From positions 128,154-192,153 of the forward strand of contig CACSIN010000026.1 of NCBI GenBank assembly GCA_902705835.1: 64,000 nucleotides of DNA, in the 5' to 3' direction. The stretch comes from BD1-7 clade bacterium. Lineage in GTDB: Bacteria; Pseudomonadota; Gammaproteobacteria; Pseudomonadales; DT-91. Shown here in pieces: positions 8,279 through 14,712 of the stretch. The notes under the pieces are model-generated. The model searched no databases, was not told the origin of the DNA, and saw only the letters and a list, made by a program, of their open reading frames with translations. The position numbers and the translations under genes were made by a program. Positions within the stretch are counted from its first letter, which is position 1. Every line of letters starts with the position of its first letter.

Positions 8279-8955
8279 ACATTTACCTCTAAGGAATCTG
8301 CTTGCGCGATGATTGCTGCCAGATCCCAATCTTGTGGTTCATCAATATCGACAGACTCGATAGCGCTTGTCGCGTGCATCATTGGATTTTTGCCGATTCG
8401 CGCCTTTGTTGTTTGAAATGCCTGTTTGGTAAAAATGTACAAACAGGAGTTTTCTTCGAACAAGGGAGCGAGATCTTGTGTGGGTATCAGATTATTAAGA
8501 TCGTGGTTAACGGGCGTTGCTTGAGCGTCGTAGAGCCGCGTTTGCAGTTTATTGACGGTAAACAAGCTATCTTTATCGGGTGAAGATTTCAGCGTATTGA
8601 GGGCAGTGTTGATGGTACTAACAGACAAAAATGGATTGGTAGTATGAGTCATGATATAGAGATCGGCATCGGTATGCGCGAGGTCGTTTTCGATAACACG
8701 ATTCATGCTTACCTCGTCGCCACATATTGATTTTTCGCGTTGGCGAACGATGAGTTTGTCAGATTTCGGCAAGCCTTCTCGACGGAGTTCTTCAATGGCG
8801 TCGGTGTTAATCACGACTTCGTCTATTTCAGGCATTGAGAGGAGTTTGTCGAGCATCCAGCGAAACAGAGGTTTGTTGCCGAGTTTTCGAAAATTCTTGC
8901 CTTTAACTCGTGTGCTGTTCGCCTTCAATGGCATTAACGCTATAACTTTTGTCAT
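8275..8955 (-). CDS. CMP-sugar synthetase-like cytidylyltransferase (NeuA/PtmB family)
   Basis: This 226-residue protein resembles acylneuraminate cytidylyltransferases. The N-terminal loop LMPLKANSTRVKGKN corresponds to the family's nucleotide-binding PARGGSKGxxxKN loop, and the end holds DIDEPQDW, like the family's D-x-P-x-D metal site. Family members join CMP to sialic, legionaminic or KDO-type acids. The start at 8955 has a good ribosome site (AGGAAG) and lies 53 bp inside the upstream GT2, an unusually long overlap. The Gly-rich loop is altered (KANSTR for the usual RGGSKG), so the substrate may be unusual. No nonulosonate synthase is in view. Confidence 0.85.
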   Translation of the reverse strand: MTKVIALMPLKANSTRVKGKNFRKLGNKPLFRWMLDKLLSMPEIDEVVINTDAIEELRREGLPKSDKLIVRQREKSICGDEVSMNRVIENDLAHTDADLYIMTHTTNPFLSVSTINTALNTLKSSPDKDSLFTVNKLQTRLYDAQATPVNHDLNNLIPTQDLAPLFEENSCLYIFTKQAFQTTKARIGKNPMMHATSAIESVDIDEPQDWDLAAIIAQADSLEVNV

Positions 8956-9865
8956 TACTTCCTGCGCTCTTATTGTTAATCGGACGGCTTGGATAAAAGT
9001 ATTTCTTTTTGCTCTCTTTTGAGATTGCGCGTATCAAGTGGTTACCTCTATACGAGCCCCAAAATTGATGGAGTCTAAACGCAAATATACCGCTGGTTTC
9101 GCGAAGCAGTTTCCGTTGCTGAGTTGCTGCGATTAGGTCACTCGTAACGGATGATAGAAAGCACCAGACAAAGTCACGGTGGGTCATATGGATTTCTGGA
9201 TGAATGTGGCGAAGAGCGATTGCCTCACGCTCATAACGGCGGCGGATTTGTTTCCAGCCTTCATTGTGAATGTGGTAAACCGGCGCATCTGCGCAGTAGC
9301 CAATTTTTTCGCCCGCTTCAAACAGGCGTTTGGCCGTGTGCATATCTTCAAGGCCGGTTAGATCTTCGTCGAAATGCGCACCTTCCCAGTTTGATCGGCG
9401 AATAGCGGCGTTGGCGTTGTTACAGAAAAACCCTGCTTGTGGTATCGCTGATTCGTTGGGGAAGTACTTTAAGAACACGCGGGATTCACTGAATTTTGTC
9501 GTGTCTCTACCGATTTGTTTTCCGTAGCTATAGCAGACATCGCTGTTTTTTATCGGTGTACACAGGGTGTTAATCCATTGGTCGTTCACAGGGACACAGT
9601 GACCACTGATAAAAACGAGAATATCGCCACGCGCTTGTTCACAGCCTATGTTCAGGCTGCGACCGAAGGAAAACTCATCTTTGGTGATATAAACCAGTTC
9701 TGCGCCATTTTCTCTCGCGATGTGGAGAGTTTGGTCTGTGGAGCCAGAGTCGACGACCACCGTTTCAATATCGAAGACGGACTTGTCTTGCTGATGGATT
9801 TTGTCGAATAACTCTCCAAGGTATTTTTCTTCATTCAATGTTCGGATTATGATGCTGACAAGCAT
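8903..9865 (-). CDS. GT2-family glycosyltransferase
   Basis: A 320-residue GT-A protein: LVSIIIRTLNEEKYL at the start, VVVDSGSTDQT (36-46), and a GLEDMHTAKR motif near residue 170, which fits the ED acceptor-site motif of many GT2 enzymes. Where most GT2 proteins have a DxD, this one reads SGHC (87-90), as in a subgroup of GT2 proteins with LSAHCxP-type motifs. The ATG at 9865 lies 19 bp inside the metallo-hydrolase gene, and its own 3' end overlaps the cytidylyltransferase by 53 bp. It belongs to the coupled glycan operon; the sugar is unknown. Confidence 0.87.
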   Translation of the reverse strand: MLVSIIIRTLNEEKYLGELFDKIHQQDKSVFDIETVVVDSGSTDQTLHIARENGAELVYITKDEFSFGRSLNIGCEQARGDILVFISGHCVPVNDQWINTLCTPIKNSDVCYSYGKQIGRDTTKFSESRVFLKYFPNESAIPQAGFFCNNANAAIRRSNWEGAHFDEDLTGLEDMHTAKRLFEAGEKIGYCADAPVYHIHNEGWKQIRRRYEREAIALRHIHPEIHMTHRDFVWCFLSSVTSDLIAATQQRKLLRETSGIFAFRLHQFWGSYRGNHLIRAISKESKKKYFYPSRPINNKSAGSNDKSYSVNAIEGEQHTS

Positions 9866-10665
9866 GTTTGGCTTCCTGCCTTTTGCGTATCAAGGTGAAT
9901 AGATTGTCCCGCTTCGATTACCGACAGTTCGAAAGACGGAGAGATCATGCGATAGAGAAGCGAAATTTCTTCGGGGTATACGCAGTTCGCGTCAAACATA
10001 TCCCAATGTGTTGGTATTAGGCGATCAATGCCAACGGCGTCGCATAGATAAAATGCTTCGCGTACGCTCATATTTCCCAGTATGCCGGAGGCATCACGCA
10101 TGAAGTTGCATTCATTGACCGGGATGAGCCCGATATCAATGGGGGCATGTGCTTTCAGATGATCGATGAGCGCCTGACAGAGACTGGTGTCACCCGCATG
10201 ATAGATTTTTCTACCCGCGACATTGAATAGGTAGCCGACCGTTGTCCAGAGCCCTTCAGCATTTTCACGGATGATTGGGTGTGCTGACGGCAAGATCGAC
10301 ACGTCAATATCGCCGAATAGGAAAAAGTTACGGGTAAGCTTTTTTAAATTCAAATTTTGATTTTGTGGAAATTTCTCTAGCCTGTTAATCACACTCGGTG
10401 GGCCGAATATCGGGACGTTCTCATTGAGGCTTGCGATTAAATGCAAGGTTTCAGGGTCGCAATGATCGAGGTGATTATGAGTTATAAAGACTGCATCGAC
10501 GGCGGTTGCCGTACTACTAATCGGAGGGATTGGAACTCGTCTGACTAAATCCTCTGATTCGGTTTCTGCGACGGCATTGCTTAGGTAGGGATCAACCATG
10601 ACGCGGCACTCAGGTGTGGTTATCACACAGCCGACTTGACCGAGAAATTGAATCTCTATAGGCAT
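9847..10665 (-). CDS. Metallo-beta-lactamase-fold hydrolase, UlaG-like
   Basis: The first gene of the eight-gene operon. This 272-residue protein has the zinc motif THNHLDHCD (62-70) and a second metal ligand in YHAGDTSLC, matching the UlaG / NAPE-PLD-like branch of the fold (GQVGCVI start and MVDPYLS near 23-29). Known relatives hydrolyse lactones or phosphodiesters. A member in a glycan operon is uncommon. It could open a sugar lactone or release a lipid or phosphate group from an intermediate. The start has AGGA 7 bp upstream and is clear. Confidence 0.85.
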   Translation of the reverse strand: MPIEIQFLGQVGCVITTPECRVMVDPYLSNAVAETESEDLVRRVPIPPISSTATAVDAVFITHNHLDHCDPETLHLIASLNENVPIFGPPSVINRLEKFPQNQNLNLKKLTRNFFLFGDIDVSILPSAHPIIRENAEGLWTTVGYLFNVAGRKIYHAGDTSLCQALIDHLKAHAPIDIGLIPVNECNFMRDASGILGNMSVREAFYLCDAVGIDRLIPTHWDMFDANCVYPEEISLLYRMISPSFELSVIEAGQSIHLDTQKAGSQTCLSAS

Positions 10666-10847
10666 GGTTACGTCCTATGCATAATCGTTGTTATTTTTCT
10701 ATCCGATTTATTTGCGGGTACGTTTTCTTCGCGTTTTCGAACCTTTTTGAAGGTAGTGCATAATCAAGAATGTGCTAGTTTTAAACCGCATGGCGCCAAC
10801 GCGAGCGTTCAATTCTGTGAGTGAGTTTTATTTTTCTAGGGATGTCG
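10666..10847. promoter_or_regulatory. Divergent control region between the glycan operon and the GT4 gene
   Basis: About 180 bp separate the minus-strand operon head from the plus-strand GT4. The region is AT-rich and should hold both promoters. I found no convincing -35/-10 pair or operator. Confidence 0.4.
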
Positions 10848-11954
10848 ATGGATCGGAAGATGTTACGTATTGGTGTCGATGCTCGGCCGCTTGCCGGGCC
10901 TGCCACAGGAATCTCACGTTACGTATCAGAACTTTTAAAAAGGTTGGTTCAGGCTAGCTCAAATGAGGTTTGTTGGTATCTCTATTCGGACGCGCCAATC
11001 GACTTTGATTGTGGCAAAGCATCCATTGTTATCCGTCATTTTTCGTCTAATCGATCTGGACGATTTTCGAATTTTTTCAGATATCAATATCATTTTCCAC
11101 GTTGGATTAGAAAAGACTCTCTTGATGTTTTTTGGGGTACTCGTCACCATCTGCCGTTACTTTTCCCATCTTCTGTAAGAAGTGTTTTGACGATTCATGA
11201 TCTCGTTTGGCGGCAGCTGCCAGCTTCGATGACTCGATTGGGGTTGTTGCAAGAAAGCATGTGTTTTCCCTCGTCAGTGAATAAAGCCGACAGTCTCGTC
11301 TGCGTGTCGGAGAATACAGCCAACGATCTTTTATCACTGAAGCCAGATACCGCAACTCCTCATGTCGTTTGTCCGGGGGTATCGACCAGCTTTTTTAGTG
11401 TGCAATCCCCAGCGAATGATCAACGGTATTTTTTGTGTACGGCGACACTTGAACCTAGAAAAAACTTGCTGCGGCTTTTGGAGGCATTCGCTTCTACGCG
11501 GCGCAGGGGGTGTGATTGGCGATTAGTTATTGTTGGTATGGAAGGGTGGGGCGATACTCATTATTCTCAAGCTACATCACGTTTAAACATTGAGTCATTT
11601 GTCGATTTTATGGGATTCGTTGATGATGCTGAATTATGTCGGTTATATGCTGGCGCATCAGCATTTGTGTTTCCGTCGCTCTACGAAGGGTTTGGTTTGC
11701 CCATCATCGAGGCAATGGCGGCAGGGGTGCCCGTGATTGCTTCGAATGTGGGATCAATGCCAGAGGTAGTTGGCCGCGCAGGGTACCTCGTTAACCCTTA
11801 TGACGTGAGTGACATTGCCGATGCCATGCTTAAGCTTGCCCGCGATGAAGCTCTACAACGTGAGTTGAAAAGTGCCGGACTCGTGCGAGCTAAGCAATTT
11901 TCATGGGATCATAGCGCGGCTGCGCTTCAGCGAATTTTGTTGACTGGCGAGTAA
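10848..11954 (+). CDS. GT4-family glycosyltransferase
   Basis: A group-1 glycosyltransferase of 368 residues from the ATG at 10848, chosen because AGGG sits 6 bp upstream; a GTG at 10821 and ATGs at 10842 and 10860 are alternatives. It opens with [19 protein letters not shown], has TLEPRKNL in mid-protein, and the C-terminal E-x7-E site [20 protein letters not shown]. The opening motif and overall form resemble mannosyl/rhamnosyl transferases of LPS and capsule. It is divergent from the glycan operon and convergent with the ABC exporter, and probably builds the same polymer. Confidence 0.92.
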   Translation: MDRKMLRIGVDARPLAGPATGISRYVSELLKRLVQASSNEVCWYLYSDAPIDFDCGKASIVIRHFSSNRSGRFSNFFRYQYHFPRWIRKDSLDVFWGTRHHLPLLFPSSVRSVLTIHDLVWRQLPASMTRLGLLQESMCFPSSVNKADSLVCVSENTANDLLSLKPDTATPHVVCPGVSTSFFSVQSPANDQRYFLCTATLEPRKNLLRLLEAFASTRRRGCDWRLVIVGMEGWGDTHYSQATSRLNIESFVDFMGFVDDAELCRLYAGASAFVFPSLYEGFGLPIIEAMAAGVPVIASNVGSMPEVVGRAGYLVNPYDVSDIADAMLKLARDEALQRELKSAGLVRAKQFSWDHSAAALQRILLTGE

Positions 11955-11981
11955 TGCATTTGAATGGTTCAGGTAAGTAGT

Positions 11982-12731
11982 TCAGGCAAACTCTTTAGAT
12001 GCTAGCGCTCCAGTTGCTTTTGCCTGACTTTCATAGCGTTCTAAAATCTCTTTAGTTGCACCCGAATCCACAATTATTCCGTGCTCTATCCAAATCACCT
12101 TATTGCAAAACTTTTCAATGTCCTTAACGTTGTGAGAGACCATTATGACGGTAGTATCAGATGCAAACGTCTTTTCCATCGCGCTGCGACATTTTGCCCT
12201 GAATTGAGTATCGCCGACTGAAAGTACTTCGTCGATCATCAAGATTTCGGGTTTGAGGTAGAGGGAAACAGCAAAGCCGAGTCGGGCTCGCATTCCGGAT
12301 GAGTAAGTATGAATAGGTTGGTCAATAAAAGTTTCCAGTTCCGAAAAACGAATGATGTCGGGCATCAAGGCATCCATCTGCTGCTTGCACAACCCCATTA
12401 GCATGCCATTCATGGTTGCATTAGTGCGACCACTGAGGTTGGTGTCAAACCCTAGCTGTAGCGAGAGTAGTGCGGTCTTTTGCGTTTTAACCTGGATGTT
12501 GCCTGCGTCGGGTTTGAGTATGCCGGCGATAAGGCGAAGCAATGTACTTTTGCCCGCACCGTTCCTGCCGATGATTGCTACAGAATCCCCCTTTTGAATA
12601 TCAAAACTTATATTATCCAGGGCAGTAAAGATTGTTTTGGGACGAAAAAATGCCAGCCCGCTTTTGTAGCTGTAGCGAAGGTTTTGCGCTTTAACAATAG
12701 GGGGGCGAAGAGCTCTGTTTTCAGCATTCAT
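11982..12731 (-). CDS. Polysaccharide ABC exporter, ATP-binding subunit (KpsT/Wzt type)
   Basis: This 249-residue ATPase has Walker A GRNGAGKST (55-63), the signature YSSGM (143-147) followed by RARLGFA, Walker B ILMIDE (163-168) with the SVGD D-loop, and the switch His in MVSHN. It lacks the extra C-terminal carbohydrate-binding domain of some Wzt proteins, so it is the short KpsT/TagH form. It powers export of a finished lipid-linked glycan across the inner membrane. Its ATG overlaps the permease stop by ATGA, and the two form one transporter. Confidence 0.93.
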   Translation of the reverse strand: MNAENRALRPPIVKAQNLRYSYKSGLAFFRPKTIFTALDNISFDIQKGDSVAIIGRNGAGKSTLLRLIAGILKPDAGNIQVKTQKTALLSLQLGFDTNLSGRTNATMNGMLMGLCKQQMDALMPDIIRFSELETFIDQPIHTYSSGMRARLGFAVSLYLKPEILMIDEVLSVGDTQFRAKCRSAMEKTFASDTTVIMVSHNVKDIEKFCNKVIWIEHGIIVDSGATKEILERYESQAKATGALASKEFA

Positions 12732-13543
12732 CGTTGCAGGAGTACCCGAGGTATTTGAGCGTCATAACGTCGCATTAACAGTGTAGTCAGCGCAATTGCA
12801 GATATCGATAAAGCGGCAGTGATCATCAGGCTGAATAGGTCTGGTGCACTGTTAGTGAGAAAGATCTTCCTGAAGCTGTCAATGACGACCCACATCGGAT
12901 TTATGCCAAACCATTGCTGATAGTGCGGAGAAAGTGTTTCCACAGCATAGAATATGCCAGATAGAAACATCATGAGCCTTAACAGGTTAGGCAGAAGAAC
13001 CTGAAAATCCGGAACATATGTTGTGATAATTGCAGCGATATAGGAGCACGCGCTGATCAGCAATAGTTGTACTAGAAGTACGATAGGTAGGTAAAAATAT
13101 GCAACGCTGACCCCTTCAGTGGAAAATTGCATCAGCAACAGAAGCAATACGAAAGTAACCAGAAACTTGATCGTATTAATGAGAATGGTAACGCTCGGCA
13201 GGATAAGCTTCGGAAATCTGACCTGACAAACAAGATCTTTGTTTGCGTTAATCGACGCTGCAGATTGACTGACGGCATTTGCAAACCATTGCCAGGTGAC
13301 TAATCCGATGAGCAGAAATGCAACGTAGTTTTCTGTTCCGCGATTGAGAAGAAGCTTAAATACGACATAGTAGGTCGCCATGGATAGTAGCGGTTCAATG
13401 ACCCACCACATGAAGCTCAGATAAGTTTTAGTCGATTCTGATTTTAATGTGGCAATGGCCTTGAAGACGATAAGCTGGCGGTGTTCAGGTTGGAATAAAA
13501 GCAAGGCTGGATTCTCGATACCGATTCTTATTATGACGCCCAA
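12728..13543 (-). CDS. Polysaccharide ABC exporter, permease (KpsM/Wzm type)
   Basis: An ABC-2 permease of about 271 residues with six hydrophobic segments. It carries the family opening, in which a short cytosolic helix (about 25-45) leads into FMWWVIEPLLSM, and a late region with FLSGIFYAVE and NPMWVVIDSFR. The track start at 13543 is a TTG (TTGGGC), with no ATG nearby in frame; the true start may be this TTG or a CTG 6 bp upstream. It pairs with the ATPase at 12731. No outer-membrane exporter (Wza/KpsD) is in the window. Confidence 0.9.
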   Translation of the reverse strand: MGVIIRIGIENPALLLFQPEHRQLIVFKAIATLKSESTKTYLSFMWWVIEPLLSMATYYVVFKLLLNRGTENYVAFLLIGLVTWQWFANAVSQSAASINANKDLVCQVRFPKLILPSVTILINTIKFLVTFVLLLLLMQFSTEGVSVAYFYLPIVLLVQLLLISACSYIAAIITTYVPDFQVLLPNLLRLMMFLSGIFYAVETLSPHYQQWFGINPMWVVIDSFRKIFLTNSAPDLFSLMITAALSISAIALTTLLMRRYDAQIPRVLLQR

Positions 13544-13757
13544 ATGCAGAGGGAGGGCGCTGTTCCATTCTATCCGTCAATCTGGATTTCTAATCCCGTG
13601 TTTATGCAGTGATACTTGTGGGCTCTATGTGCCAATTGAGCCAACATATTCTGTCACAATCGGCCGCGCTGCATGCTTTGAAGCTAGCATATGTCGTGCT
13701 TTCTTCCAGTACAGTTCATCGAGTTTTGTTGAGTATCGATATTTAGGAGAGGTTAGC
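13544..13757. other. Intergenic stretch upstream of the exporter and the micro-ORF
   Basis: Together with the micro-ORF that follows, 340 bp separate the exporter and the orphan gene at 13884. No convincing promoter pair was seen. An ORF crossing it in frame with the micro-ORF lacks coding character and overlaps the permease antisense. Confidence 0.35.
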
Positions 13758-13823
13758 ATGGTTGATATGAATCAAGTTGATGCGGGTTTTCCTTCATGTA
13801 ATGAAACGGTTGATATGTATTGA
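13758..13823 (+). CDS. Possible 21-residue micro-peptide
   Basis: An ATG at 13758 has a strong ribosome site, AGGAGAGG, 6 bp upstream, and the frame runs 21 codons to a TGA. The peptide is acidic and holds one Cys; its C-terminus is ETVDMY. It lies 60 bp before an orphan 143-residue gene on the same strand. It could be a leader peptide, a small functional peptide or a chance ORF. It does not match PqqA or another precursor I know. The ribosome site is the only positive evidence. Confidence 0.35.
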   Translation: MVDMNQVDAGFPSCNETVDMY

Positions 13824-13883
13824 GGCTCTATAAGGTATCCGCGCTTGATTGGCAGGTGTGATTGCAGTGCAGGGAGCCTATGT

Positions 13884-14315
13884 ATGCGTATGAATTTAGG
13901 TTTAGAGGAAGTGCTAGGGATTGCGTCCGGATTCAGTTTTAGTGGGCTAATTGTTCAGTTGGTATATGTGACTGACGAAAACGGGAATAAACCGGCCGCG
14001 ATACTCAATGATTGGTCTTTGGGTTACGTTAGTGGTTTTGTTGACGCATCGATTCAGGCAGCGTCCATCCCAGACAATAGCTTCGTGGCTCAACGCTTGC
14101 TCTTGCGTGCTTTCAGTGTGTTATTTCCCAGTGTAAATAGTCAGTCGTTGTATCGGCGGCTTGTGCGATTGCAGGATGCGGGTAGTCGCGAGATCTATGC
14201 AGGAATGACGCGAGGAGGCGCAGATGTCAGTGCTTGGCTGACGCGCTCCATTGTACCTATGTCTTGGGTGGATTATATGTGCGCGCCCGATGTTTGTGAG
14301 TCGGCAATTGCTTAA
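13884..14315 (+). CDS. Orphan hypothetical protein, 143 residues
   Basis: I do not recognise this protein. The ATG at 13884 has AGGGAG 7 bp upstream and is preferred over the ATG-less extension to 13845. The product is soluble and mixed helical: a central ILNDWSLGYVSGFVDASIQ segment, a long Leu/Arg-rich stretch (FVAQRLLLRAF ... YRRLVRLQD) and a C-terminal tail with two Cys residues. The gene is convergent with the 77-residue gene, with 14 bp between stops, and lies near the degenerate decarboxylase-like gene. A shared function is only a guess. Confidence 0.6.
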   Translation: MRMNLGLEEVLGIASGFSFSGLIVQLVYVTDENGNKPAAILNDWSLGYVSGFVDASIQAASIPDNSFVAQRLLLRAFSVLFPSVNSQSLYRRLVRLQDAGSREIYAGMTRGGADVSAWLTRSIVPMSWVDYMCAPDVCESAIA

Positions 14316-14329
14316 AAAGTTGGCGACGT

Positions 14330-14563
14330 TTATTTCGCGTTTGAATCTACTGCAAGTGTCATGTAATTCTGAACTTCGTGGTCAATATGCGGCATGATGG
14401 CTTCGCCATGGCACTGAAATGCGGCTATGCACTGCACCAGCGAATGGTATTCGTGGCTCGCTTGGCCAATGTCGTGCGTGTTGTAACCTGGCATTTTGTA
14501 GCCGAGAGTTTCGTTTGCTGCTGATGCGGCTTCTGTCATTTGCTCTAAGTCTGTGGCTTCCAT
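14330..14563 (-). CDS. Small His/Cys-containing hypothetical protein, 77 residues
   Basis: The start has a strong ribosome site (GAGGAAAG, 3-4 bp from the ATG), so a real gene is likely. The product is acidic, helical and soluble. Its middle has a run of possible metal ligands: HDIGQASHEYH, then C-x5-C-H, then HIDH. I know no family. It is divergent from the PSD-like gene across 149 bp. It could be a metal-binding or regulatory small protein. Confidence 0.6.
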   Translation of the reverse strand: MEATDLEQMTEAASAANETLGYKMPGYNTHDIGQASHEYHSLVQCIAAFQCHGEAIMPHIDHEVQNYMTLAVDSNAK

Positions 14564-14665
14564 CGTCTTTCCTCTATATCCCAGTCATATAGTATTCTCC
14601 TAAGTTTAGCTCACATCCATCGCTTTGATCCGGAAACAAATACTTCATTTCTATCGAAGCCGCGC

Positions 14666-14678
14666 GTCAAAGTTTGAC
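14666..14678. promoter_or_regulatory. 13-bp palindrome in the divergent promoter region
   Basis: GTCAAA-G-TTTGAC is a perfect palindrome midway between the 77-residue gene and the PSD-like gene, 35 bp before the latter's ATG. It could be a regulator site controlling both. It also contains a TTGAC, so overlap with a -35 box is possible. Confidence 0.35.
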
Positions 14679-14712
14679 TATAGTGAGGCAGTAATACCAA
14701 GGAGTCAGGTTA

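Noticed and set aside
21-13543. Flagellin glycosylation island (maf/ptm)
   Set aside because: DUF115, PtmA-like and PtmB-like genes recall it, but no flagellar gene is present and a KpsMT-type exporter is, so a surface polysaccharide is more likely.
13449-13823. 124-residue ORF crossing the KpsM-like gene start
   Set aside because: Its first third is antisense to the permease and it looks random; only its last 21 codons have a good ribosome site.
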